Of a DNA stretch of 64,000 bases, positions 34,660 through 42,438 are shown piece after piece. Position 1 is the first letter of the stretch; every line of letters begins with the position of its first letter. Where the stretch lies: contig JAMYFF010000001.1 of the NCBI GenBank assembly GCA_024128875.1, positions 434,001-498,000 on the forward strand, read 5' to 3'. The notes under the pieces were generated by a model, which saw only the letters and a program-made list of their open reading frames with translations, did no database searches and was not told where the DNA came from. This DNA is from Salinilacustrithrix flava (GTDB lineage: Bacteria > Actinomycetota > Acidimicrobiia > Acidimicrobiales > Salinilacustritrichaceae). Position numbers and translations under genes: made by a program.

Positions 34660-36255
34660 CTAGTGCCTCCACACGCCGTAGTCGGTGGCGCCGCGCACCT
34701 CGGCCGAGTGGGTGGCCGACAGGGCGATGCCGAGCACGGTGCGGGAGTCGGCCGGGTGGATGATGCCGTCGTCCCACAGTCGACCCGTGGCGTAGAGGGC
34801 GGTGGACTGGTCCTCGACCAGGTTCTCCAGCGCCGAGGTCTGGGCGGCGAGGGCCTCCTCGTCGACCTCCTGGCCCCGGCCGGCGGCGGCGTTGCGGGCG
34901 ATGATGTCCATCACGCCGGCGAGCTGCTTGGGGCCCATCACGGCGATGCGGTGGTTGGGCCAGGAGAACACGAAGCGGGGGTCGTAGGCCCGGCCCGACA
35001 TGCCGTAGTTGCCGGCGCCGTAGGACGCTCCCACCATCAGCACCAGGTGGGGCACCTCGGAGTTGGACACCGCGTTGATGAGCTTGGCGCCGTTCTTGAT
35101 GATGCCGCCCCGCTCGGCGGCGGAGCCGACCATGAAGCCGGTGATGTTCTGGACGAACACCAGCGGCGTGGCGGTGCGGTTGCACAGCTGGATGAACTGG
35201 GCGCCCTTGTTGGACTCCTCGGAGAACAGGATCCCGTTGTTGGCCAGCACCCCCACCGGGAAGCCGCAGATCGAGCCCCAGCCGCACACCAGCTTGTCGC
35301 CGTAGCGGGGCTTGAACTCCTCGAAGCGGCTGCCGTCGAGGGTGCGGGCCAGCACCTCGCGCACGTCGAAGGGCACCCGCACGTCGGCCGAGGCGGCGCC
35401 GATCAGCTCGGCCGGGTCGTAGAGGGGTTCGTCGGCCGGTTCGGAGGGACCGGGGCCGAGCTTCTCCCAGCGGAGGTGGGCGACGATGTCGCGGGCGATG
35501 CGGATGGCGTCCATCTCGTCGACGGCGAGGTAGTCGGAGAGGCCCGAGACCGACGAGTGCATCTCGGCGCCGCCGAGGGTCTCCTCGTCGACCTCCTCGT
35601 CGATGGCCATCTTCACCAGCGGCGGGCCGCCCAGGTAGGCGGTGCCCCGGTCCTTCACGAACACCGTGTAGTCGCTCATCCCCGGCGTGTACGCGCCGCC
35701 GGCGGTGGAGGGCCCGAAGACCACCGTCACCGACGGGATCCCCAGCTTCGAGCGCTGGGTGAGGTTCTTGAAGCCGGCACCGCCCGGCACGAAGATGTCG
35801 GCCTGGCGGGGCAGCTCGGCGCCGGCGGACTCGTTGAGCGTGACCACCGGCAGCCGGTTGCGCCGGGAGATCTCGTCGATGCGCAGGTTCTTGGCCACCG
35901 TCGTCGGGTTCGCCGACCCGCCGCGGTAGGTCATGTCCGAACCGGTGATGATCACCTCGGTGCCGCACACGATGCCGATGCCGGCGCAGACGCCGGCACC
36001 CACCGGGTCCTCGGTGCCCCACGCGGCCAGCGGGCTGAGCTCCAGGAACGGCGTGTGCGGGTCGATCAGGGCCTCGATCCGCTCCCGCACGAGCATCTTG
36101 CCCCGGCGCCGGTGGCGGTCGACGTAGCGCTGCCCGCCGACGGACGGCACCGATGCCAGCTGCTCGGCGACCTCGTCCCACAAGGCCTGCATCGCGGCCA
36201 CGTTCGCCTGGTGCTCGGCGGAGCCGCTGTCGAGCCGGGAGCGCAGGACCGTCAT
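34660..36255 (-). CDS. acyl-CoA carboxylase beta subunit (carboxyltransferase)
   Basis: 531 aa. Both crotonase-like halves of the carboxyltransferase are present. The N-half has GKMLVRERIEALIDPHTPFLEL, GSDMTYRGGSANPTTVAKNLR and AGGAYTPGMSDYTVFV. The C-half has GWGSICGFPVGVLANNGILFSEESNKGAQFIQLCNR, VFVQNITGFMVG and GASYGAGNYGMSGRAYDPRF. The long PGMSDYTV-type sequence resembles methylcrotonyl/geranyl-CoA carboxylase beta subunits more than acetyl/propionyl ones. Together with AtuA this favours a branched or terpenoid acyl-CoA substrate. First gene of the operon. Confidence 0.9.
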   Translation of the reverse strand: MTVLRSRLDSGSAEHQANVAAMQALWDEVAEQLASVPSVGGQRYVDRHRRRGKMLVRERIEALIDPHTPFLELSPLAAWGTEDPVGAGVCAGIGIVCGTEVIITGSDMTYRGGSANPTTVAKNLRIDEISRRNRLPVVTLNESAGAELPRQADIFVPGGAGFKNLTQRSKLGIPSVTVVFGPSTAGGAYTPGMSDYTVFVKDRGTAYLGGPPLVKMAIDEEVDEETLGGAEMHSSVSGLSDYLAVDEMDAIRIARDIVAHLRWEKLGPGPSEPADEPLYDPAELIGAASADVRVPFDVREVLARTLDGSRFEEFKPRYGDKLVCGWGSICGFPVGVLANNGILFSEESNKGAQFIQLCNRTATPLVFVQNITGFMVGSAAERGGIIKNGAKLINAVSNSEVPHLVLMVGASYGAGNYGMSGRAYDPRFVFSWPNHRIAVMGPKQLAGVMDIIARNAAAGRGQEVDEEALAAQTSALENLVEDQSTALYATGRLWDDGIIHPADSRTVLGIALSATHSAEVRGATDYGVWRH

Positions 36256-36263
36256 CGCGCCGG

Positions 36264-36269
36264 ACCGTA
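36264..36269 (-). promoter_or_regulatory. candidate -10 upstream of the carboxylase operon
   Basis: TACGGT on the minus strand, 8 nt before the ATG at 36255, with no Shine-Dalgarno sequence between. Confidence 0.33.
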
Positions 36270-36325
36270 GTCGCGGAGCCGGGGCGGCGTGTCTGGCGTC
36301 ACGGCCGCGTGGGCAAGGACCGCGC

Positions 36326-37327
36326 ATGCCGCGCGCCATCTGGACGGGGAGCATCAGCTTCGGCCTGGTGAACGTCCCCGTGAAGCTGTTCACCGCCACC
36401 GAGGACCGCTCCGTCGGCTTCCACCAGTTCGAGCCGGAGAGCGGCGAGCGCATCCGCTACCAGCGCGTCACCGAGCAGTCGGGCCAGGAGGTCGCCTACG
36501 GCGACATCGTGAAGGGCTACGAGCTCGAGGACGGCAGCCACGTGCTCATCACCCCCGAGGAGCTCGAAGCGGTGGAGCCGGGCAGGTCCCGCACGATCGA
36601 CATCGAGGACTTCATCGACCTCGACGACGTCGACCCCGTCTACTTCGACAAGACGTACCACCTCGCCCCCGCCGACCAGGCCGCGGCGAAGCCCTACGCC
36701 CTGCTGCGGGAGGCGATGAAGGACTCCAACCGGGTGGCCATCGCCCGCTTCGTGATGCGGGCCAAGCAGAGCCTGGCCGCCATCCGGGTCGCGTCCGTGG
36801 ATGGCGACGGCGACGAAGCCGGCGCCGGCGACGTGCTGGTGCTCGAGACCATGCACTTCGGCGACGAGGTCCGCAGCCCGGCCGCCATCCGGGAGATGAA
36901 GGTGCTCGACGACGGCATCGAGCTCAACGACCGCGAGCGGGCAGCGGCCAAGAGCCTGGTCGAGTCACTCACCTCCGACTGGGAGCCGGCGAAGTACACC
37001 GACACCTACCGCGAGCGGGTGCTCGACCTGGTGGCCCGCAAGGCCGACGGCGAGCGCATCGTCACCGAGAAGGCCGAGGAGCCCACGGCCTCGGTCACCG
37101 ACCTCATGGCCGTGCTCGAGGCCAGCGTCAACGAGGCCCGCCAGAAGCGCGGCGACGCGCCACGGGCGACGAGCGGGGCGGGCGCGTCGGTCACCGACTA
37201 CGCCTCGATGTCCAAGGACGAGCTGTACGAGGAGGCCCAGCGCCGCGACATCGACGGCCGCTCGAAGATGACGAAGGACGAGCTGGTCGCGGCCCTGTCG
37301 GACTCGGCGATGGCGGAGGCGTCGTGA
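36326..37327 (+). CDS. ku: Ku homolog (non-homologous end joining)
   Basis: 333 aa. Bacterial Ku core from MPRAIWTGSISFGLVNVPVKLFTATED through ILITPEELEAVEPGRSRTIDIEDF, YFDKTYHLAPADQAAAKPYALLREAM and EVRSPAAIREMKVLDDGIELNDRE. It forms a ring homodimer that binds DNA ends and recruits LigD. The C-terminus (SMSKDELYEEAQRRDIDGRSKMTKDELVAAL) is a SAP-like DNA-binding extension found in some actinobacterial Ku proteins. No ligD is in the window. Translation is coupled to a Cys-rich 60-aa gene. Confidence 0.94.
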   Translation: MPRAIWTGSISFGLVNVPVKLFTATEDRSVGFHQFEPESGERIRYQRVTEQSGQEVAYGDIVKGYELEDGSHVLITPEELEAVEPGRSRTIDIEDFIDLDDVDPVYFDKTYHLAPADQAAAKPYALLREAMKDSNRVAIARFVMRAKQSLAAIRVASVDGDGDEAGAGDVLVLETMHFGDEVRSPAAIREMKVLDDGIELNDRERAAAKSLVESLTSDWEPAKYTDTYRERVLDLVARKADGERIVTEKAEEPTASVTDLMAVLEASVNEARQKRGDAPRATSGAGASVTDYASMSKDELYEEAQRRDIDGRSKMTKDELVAALSDSAMAEAS

Positions 37328-37506
37328 GCGCCGAACCGGTCGACGACTGCCCGGACTGCGTCGACGACAGCGAGCACTGCCACTGGGCCTGGGTGCGCCA
37401 CCCGGACGGGTGGGGCGAGTGCCTGGCCCTCGAGTGCCGCTTCGGACCCGAGGCCCACGTCGTCGTCATCGCGTGCGTCGACGTGGACCACGGGTGCTGT
37501 GCGTGA
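37324..37506 (+). CDS. small Cys-rich protein coupled to ku
   Basis: 60 aa, GTG start overlapping the ku stop (GTGA). It contains eight cysteines and two histidines in pairs (DDCPDCVDDSEHCHW, GECLALECRF, VIACVDVDHGCC), suggesting a zinc or disulfide-stabilised minidomain. No family recognised. The tight coupling to ku makes a role in end joining or Ku assembly possible, though shared transcription is the only evidence. Confidence 0.68.
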   Translation: MSAEPVDDCPDCVDDSEHCHWAWVRHPDGWGECLALECRFGPEAHVVVIACVDVDHGCCA

Positions 37507-37527
37507 ATCTCTGACACGCTGACCGCC

Positions 37528-38334
37528 GTGGACGCCCAGGGGATCCGAGCCGACCTCATCGCCGAGCAGGACGCGCTCGATGCGGTGGTGGCCGACCTGA
37601 CCGCGGAGCAGTGGGCGACACCGACGCCGAGCCCCCGCTGGACCGTGGCCGACCAGATCGCCCACCTCACCTTCTTCGATGGCACGGCGGCGCTGGCGAT
37701 CCGCGACCCCGACGCGTTCAACGCCTCCCTCGGCGAGCTGGTCGCGCTGCTCGAGGGCGGCGAGGAGGCCATGGACGACCACACGCTCGGCTGGGCCCGA
37801 GCGGCGTCGCCCGAGGACCTGCTGAGCCGCTGGCGCGAGAACCGCGCCGAGCTCGCCGACGCCGCCACCGGGCTCGACGACGACGACCGCGTGCCCTGGT
37901 ACGGACCGTCGATGGGGGCCAAGTCGTTCCTCACCGCCCGCCTCATGGAGTGCTGGGCCCACGGCCAGGACGTGGTCGACGCCCTGCGCTCCGCCGGCCT
38001 CGATGCCGAGCGCCCCGCCACCGATCGCCTCGCCCACATCGCCCGGCTCGGGTTCATCACCCGGGGGTGGACCTACATCAACCGGGGCGAGGAGCCGCCG
38101 ACCACACCCGTGCGGGTCGCGCTCGATGCGCCCGGCGGCGGCACGTGGACCTTCGGGCCCGACGACGCCACCGAGTCCGTCACCGGGCCGGCCCTCGACT
38201 TCTGCCTCGTCGTCACCCAGCGCCGCAACGTCGACGACACCGACCTCACCATCACCGGCGACGCGGCCCAGGACTGGATGCACAAGGCCCAGGCCTTCGC
38301 CGGCCCACCCACGGACGGGCCGCCGGCCCGATGA
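37528..38334 (+). CDS. TIGR03084-type metal-binding protein, mycothiol-dependent isomerase fold
   Basis: 268 aa. The N-terminal DinB-like bundle (TPSPRWTVADQIAHLTFFDGTAALAI ... ARLMECWAHGQDVVDAL) carries the metal-binding histidines of the maleylpyruvate isomerase family. A C-terminal SCP2-like half follows (VRVALDAPGGGTWTFGPDDA ... SVTGPALDFCLVVTQRR). The pattern matches TIGR03084, an actinobacterial family of unknown reaction expected to use mycothiol. GTG 37528. Separate from the ku transcript by 21 nt. Confidence 0.85.
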   Translation: MDAQGIRADLIAEQDALDAVVADLTAEQWATPTPSPRWTVADQIAHLTFFDGTAALAIRDPDAFNASLGELVALLEGGEEAMDDHTLGWARAASPEDLLSRWRENRAELADAATGLDDDDRVPWYGPSMGAKSFLTARLMECWAHGQDVVDALRSAGLDAERPATDRLAHIARLGFITRGWTYINRGEEPPTTPVRVALDAPGGGTWTFGPDDATESVTGPALDFCLVVTQRRNVDDTDLTITGDAAQDWMHKAQAFAGPPTDGPPAR

Positions 38335-38361
38335 TCCGAACCTGACAGCAGGAGCACCGAC

Positions 38362-40008
38362 ATGAAGCAGCTCACCGGTCTCGACGCCACGTTCCTCTAC
38401 ATGGAGACACCGTCGACCTACGGGCACGTGTCGGGCCTCTCCATCTACGACCGGCCGTCGGCGGACTTCGACCCGCTGGAGGAGTGGCGCGCCCAGATCC
38501 AGCGTCGCCTCCACCTGCTCGAGCCCCTCACCCGCCGGTTGCGCAACGTGCCGTTCAACCTCGACCACCCGTTCTGGATCGAGGACCCGGACTTCGACCT
38601 CGACTTCCACGTCCGCCACACCGCGGTCCCCCCGCCCGGGCGCGACGACCAGGTGGCCGCCCTCGTCGCCCGCATCATCGCTCGGCCGCTCGACCGGTCC
38701 CGCCCCCTGTGGGAGAGCTACGTCATCGACGGCCTCGCCGGCGACCGCTTCGGCATCCTCACCAAGATCCACCACGCCACCGTGGACGGCGCCTCGGGCG
38801 TCGAGCTGCTGACGATCATGCTCGACACCACCCCCGAGGGCGACGACATCCCGAGCCCGCAGCTCGCGCCCCGCCAGCCCGAGCCGGTGCCCTCCGATGC
38901 CGAGGTCCTCGGCATGGCCGCCCGGACCCTGGCCCGCAAGCCCGGGCGGTTCCTCGTGCTCGGTGCCCGGACCATGCGCTCGCTGGGCGAGGCCAGCCGC
39001 AACCCGATCCTGCGGGCGTCGGGCGAGCAGCTGCGCGACGGGCTGCGCGGCCCGCTCGGCACGATCCTGAACCTGGGCCGGTCACGCCCGGAGGAGCGCG
39101 ACGAGGCCCCCCAGCCCCTGCCCCACAACGCGCCGTCGACGATCTTCAACGCGTCCATCTCCCCGCACCGCTCCTTCGCCTACCGATCGGTGTCGATGGA
39201 GGCCATCAAGGCGATCAAGGGCGCCATCGGCTGCACCGTGAACGACGTGGTGATGGCGGTGTGCGCCGGCGGCCTGCGCACCTACCTGGAGCGACGCGAC
39301 GCGCTGCCGGACCAGCCGATGGTCTCCATGGTCCCGGTGTCGATCCGCACGGGCGAGGAGGCCGAGCGCTGGTCCAACCGGGTCTCGGCGATCTTCGCCG
39401 ACCTGCCCACCGACGAACCCGACCCGCTGCAGCGGATCCGCAAGGTGAACAACGCCATGGCGCTGGCCAAGGGCCTGCACGACGCCCTGCCTGCCGACCA
39501 GCTCACCGAGTTCGCCGACTTCCCCCCGCCCGCGGTGTTCGCCCGGGCCAGCCGCATGGCCACCCGGTTCCAGCTCGGCAACCGCACGACGATGCCGGTG
39601 AACATCACGATCTCGAACGTGCCCGGCCCCCGCGAGCCGCTGTACATGGCCGGGGCGAAGCTGGCCCACTACGTGCCGGTGTCCACCGTCGTGGAGGGCC
39701 AGGGGCTCAACATCACGGTGCAGAGCTACTGCGACACGCTGGACTTCGGCCTCGTCGGCTGCGCCCGCCTCGTCCCCGACATCGACGTGCTGCTCGACGA
39801 CATCGTCGACGACATCGAGGGCCTGGCGAAGCTGATGGACGTCGACGTGCCCGTGGCGCTCCCGCCCGAGCGGACCCCCGGGCGGGCGCCGAAGTCGGCA
39901 CCCGCCACGAAGCGGGCCACGAAGAAGCGGGCCACCAAGAAGAAGGCGGCGGTCAAGAAGAAGACGGCCACCAAGAAGCGGGCGGCGGCCAAGAAGTCCG
40001 TCAGCTGA
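38362..40008 (+). CDS. wax ester synthase / diacylglycerol acyltransferase (WS/DGAT) with a Lys-rich tail
   Basis: 548 aa. Catalytic HHxxxDG is H137-H-A-T-V-D142-G (KIHHATVDGAS). The second conserved block is ISNVPGPREPLYMAGAKL. The enzyme esterifies acyl-CoA with fatty alcohols or diacylglycerol to make storage wax esters or triacylglycerol. The core ends near residue 500. The last 45 residues are an Ala/Lys/Thr repeat (KRATKKRATKKKAAVKKKTA...) resembling a histone-H1 tail, unusual for this family. AGGAGC ribosome binding site. The last 8 nt overlap the convergent acyl-CoA synthetase gene. Confidence 0.91.
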   Translation: MKQLTGLDATFLYMETPSTYGHVSGLSIYDRPSADFDPLEEWRAQIQRRLHLLEPLTRRLRNVPFNLDHPFWIEDPDFDLDFHVRHTAVPPPGRDDQVAALVARIIARPLDRSRPLWESYVIDGLAGDRFGILTKIHHATVDGASGVELLTIMLDTTPEGDDIPSPQLAPRQPEPVPSDAEVLGMAARTLARKPGRFLVLGARTMRSLGEASRNPILRASGEQLRDGLRGPLGTILNLGRSRPEERDEAPQPLPHNAPSTIFNASISPHRSFAYRSVSMEAIKAIKGAIGCTVNDVVMAVCAGGLRTYLERRDALPDQPMVSMVPVSIRTGEEAERWSNRVSAIFADLPTDEPDPLQRIRKVNNAMALAKGLHDALPADQLTEFADFPPPAVFARASRMATRFQLGNRTTMPVNITISNVPGPREPLYMAGAKLAHYVPVSTVVEGQGLNITVQSYCDTLDFGLVGCARLVPDIDVLLDDIVDDIEGLAKLMDVDVPVALPPERTPGRAPKSAPATKRATKKRATKKKAAVKKKTATKKRAAAKKSVS

Positions 40009-41611
40009 CGCCCAGGCGCTCCTGGGCCTCGCCCTTCAGGCGCTTGTAGTCGACCTTGCCGTTCACGGCCCGGCCGATGGTGTCGACCACCACCACGCGC
40101 TTGGGGGCCTTGTAGGCGGCGAGCTTGGTCTTCACGTGGGCGATGACGTCGCCCTCGTCGAGCTCGGCGCCCTCGCGGACCTGGACCACGGCGGTGACGG
40201 CCTCGCCGAACTTCTCGTCCGGCACGCCGACGGCGACGGCGTCGAAGACGGCCGGGTGGGTCTTCAGCGCCTCCTCGACCTCCTCGGGGAACACCTTCTC
40301 GCCACCGGTGTTGATGCACACCGAGCCGCGGCCGAGGAGGGAGATCTTGCCGTCGGCGTCGACGGTGGCGAAGTCGCCCGGGCAGCTGTAGCGCTGGCCG
40401 TCGATCTCGAGGAACGTGGCGGCCGTCTTCTCCGGGTCCTTGTAGTAGCCGATGGGCTGGCGCCCGCCGACGGCCAGGCGCCCGATCTCGTCCGAACCGG
40501 GGGCGATCGGCCGGTTGCTCTCGTCGATGACGATGGTCTCGGGGCTCAGCTCGAACTTCGCCGTCTCGGCGGTGGCGCCGGCGCCGGAGATGGAGGAGCC
40601 CATGCCGAGGGCCTCGGACGACGAGAAGGCGTCCATCAGCATCATCCCAGGGTGGTGGCGGAGCAGGCCCTCCTTGGTCTCCTTGCTCCACATGACGCCC
40701 GAGGACACCATGGCCAGCAGGCTGGAGAGGTCCCAGCGACCCTCGTTCTCGTCGAGGGTGCGCAGGATCGGCTTGCCGAACGCGTCGCCCACCAGGGCCA
40801 CCAGGTTGACGCCCTCGCGCTCGATGGCGTCGAGCATCTCGACCGGGTCGAAGGTGCGGTTGGTGAGCGTGACCACCGAGCCGCCGCCGGACAGCGTGGA
40901 CAGGCACGGGAAGTTCCCGGTGCCGTGCATCTGCGGGCAGGCGGGCAGGAAGCGGGCGCCGGGCTCGTTGAAGGTGCCCTTGATGTCCTCGACCGTGCCG
41001 TCGTCGAGGAGCGGGTTGCCGAGGGTGGCGGTGAGCTTCACGGCGAGGTCGTCCTGGCGCCACATGACGCCCTTGGGCATGCCGGTGGTGCCACCCGTGT
41101 AGAGCATGTTGAGGTCGTCGCCGGTGCGGCCCCACTCGGGCGAGACGCGGCCGGCGCCGCTGGTGGCGGCGGACTCGTAGGAGGTGGCCCACTCGGGGCA
41201 GGCGCCGCTGCCGTCGTCGACCCACAGCCAGGCCTGCACCTTCGGCAGGCGCTCGCGGATCGGCTCGATGGTGTCGACGAAGGCCCCGTGGAACACCACG
41301 CAGCCGGCATCGGCGTTGTCCCACAGGTACAGCAGCTCGTCGGCCGTGTACCGGTAGTTGGTGTTCACCGGGACGAAGGCGCCCTTGAACGCGGCGTAGG
41401 TGCCCTCGAGGTACTCGGGGCAGTTGTAGAGGTACAGGGCCACGGCCTGCTGGCGCTCCAGCCCGGCATCGAGCAGGTGCTGGGCCACGCCGTCGGCGCG
41501 TCGGTCCACCTCGGACCAGCTCCGACGGTCGTCACCGTGGATGAGGCAGGGGGCGTCGGGCAGCTCGTCAGCGACCGTCTCCCAGATGTCAGCGAAGTTC
41601 CACGTTCCCAT
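40001..41611 (-). CDS. acyl-CoA synthetase (FadD-like)
   Basis: 536 aa ANL-superfamily ligase: MLYTGGTTGMPKGVMW (P-loop), MLMDAFSSSEALGMG, GRQPIGYYKDPEKTAATF, GDFATVDADGKISLLGRGSVCINTGGEKVFPEEVE and KTSKLAAYK...NGKVDYKRLK with the C-terminal catalytic Lys. This sequence pattern is that of the actinobacterial FadD group often found with lipid or steroid degradation. Divergent from a phytanoyl-CoA dioxygenase gene, with a palindromic control region between them. Confidence 0.9.
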   Translation of the reverse strand: MGTWNFADIWETVADELPDAPCLIHGDDRRSWSEVDRRADGVAQHLLDAGLERQQAVALYLYNCPEYLEGTYAAFKGAFVPVNTNYRYTADELLYLWDNADAGCVVFHGAFVDTIEPIRERLPKVQAWLWVDDGSGACPEWATSYESAATSGAGRVSPEWGRTGDDLNMLYTGGTTGMPKGVMWRQDDLAVKLTATLGNPLLDDGTVEDIKGTFNEPGARFLPACPQMHGTGNFPCLSTLSGGGSVVTLTNRTFDPVEMLDAIEREGVNLVALVGDAFGKPILRTLDENEGRWDLSSLLAMVSSGVMWSKETKEGLLRHHPGMMLMDAFSSSEALGMGSSISGAGATAETAKFELSPETIVIDESNRPIAPGSDEIGRLAVGGRQPIGYYKDPEKTAATFLEIDGQRYSCPGDFATVDADGKISLLGRGSVCINTGGEKVFPEEVEEALKTHPAVFDAVAVGVPDEKFGEAVTAVVQVREGAELDEGDVIAHVKTKLAAYKAPKRVVVVDTIGRAVNGKVDYKRLKGEAQERLGVS

Positions 41612-41648
41612 GGGAGCATGGTGTAGCAGTTTGGGAACGCTCGTTTCC
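41603..41648. promoter_or_regulatory. palindromic control region between fadD-like and phytanoyl-CoA dioxygenase genes
   Basis: CGTTCCCA (41603-41610) and TGGGAACG (41632-41639) form a perfect 8-bp inverted repeat separated by 21 nt. A second, tighter palindrome GGGAACG-CT-CGTTTCC (41633-41648, one mismatch) lies next to the right arm. This is the size and shape of a TetR-type operator serving both divergent genes. The regulator is not in the window. Confidence 0.5.
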
Positions 41649-41658
41649 TGGAGGGGAC

Positions 41659-42435
41659 ATGATCCGCACCGTCGACTTCGACACCCAGGCGATCCTCGAG
41701 GCCGTGCACGCCGACGGCGTCGTCCTGTGCGAGCGCGTCCTCGACGCCGACCGCGTCGCGGCCATCCGCGCCGACCTGGACCGGGTGCTCGAGACCACGC
41801 CCACCGGCCGGAACGACTTCGAGGGCTACGGCACGAAGCGGATCTACAACCTGTTCGCCAAGACCCGCGCCTTCGACGAGCTGGCCATCGACCCGGTGCT
41901 GCTCGGCGTGCTCGACGACCTGCTCGGCCACTACCAGCTGTCCGCGCCCACCGGCATCCAGATCGGCCCCGGCGAGCCGGCCCAGGGCCTGCACACCGAC
42001 GACAGCATCTACCCGCTGCCCCAGCCCCACGGCGAGGTGGTGGTGAACACGATGTGGGCCTTCGACGACTTCACGCGGGCCAACGGCGCCACCCGCTTCG
42101 TCGAGGGCAGCCACCGGTGGGGGCCGGACCGCTGGCCCACCGAGGACGACCCCGTCGTCGACGCCGAGATGCCCGCCGGGAGCGTGGCCTTCTACTCCGG
42201 CTCGATCTGGCACGGAGGCGGGGCCAACGCCACGGACCGCCCCCGCCTCGGGGTCATCCTCGAGTACGCCGCCGCCTGGCTGCGCCCGCAGGAGAACCAC
42301 GTCGTCGGCGTGACCCCCGAGGTGGTGGCGACGCTGCCCGAGCGGCTCCAGGAGCTGCTCGGGTACAACATCTTCCCGCCCTTCGTGGGCTACGTGGACG
42401 GCCGCCACCCGAAGCGGTTCCTGCCCGCCCCCTGA
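41659..42435 (+). CDS. phytanoyl-CoA dioxygenase (PhyH) family protein
   Basis: 258 aa Fe(II)/2-oxoglutarate oxygenase. The metal triad is HTDDS (QGLHTDDSIYPLP, H-x-D) and the distal His in SIWHGGGANATDRPRLGVI, whose Arg would bind 2-oxoglutarate. The N-terminus (LEAVHADGVVLCERVLDADRVAAIRADLDRVLE) is typical of PhyH. With the divergent acyl-CoA synthetase it may act on a branched or 3-substituted acyl chain. Strong ribosome binding site GGAGGGG before ATG 41659. Confidence 0.88.
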   Translation: MIRTVDFDTQAILEAVHADGVVLCERVLDADRVAAIRADLDRVLETTPTGRNDFEGYGTKRIYNLFAKTRAFDELAIDPVLLGVLDDLLGHYQLSAPTGIQIGPGEPAQGLHTDDSIYPLPQPHGEVVVNTMWAFDDFTRANGATRFVEGSHRWGPDRWPTEDDPVVDAEMPAGSVAFYSGSIWHGGGANATDRPRLGVILEYAAAWLRPQENHVVGVTPEVVATLPERLQELLGYNIFPPFVGYVDGRHPKRFLPAP

Positions 42436-42438
42436 CCT

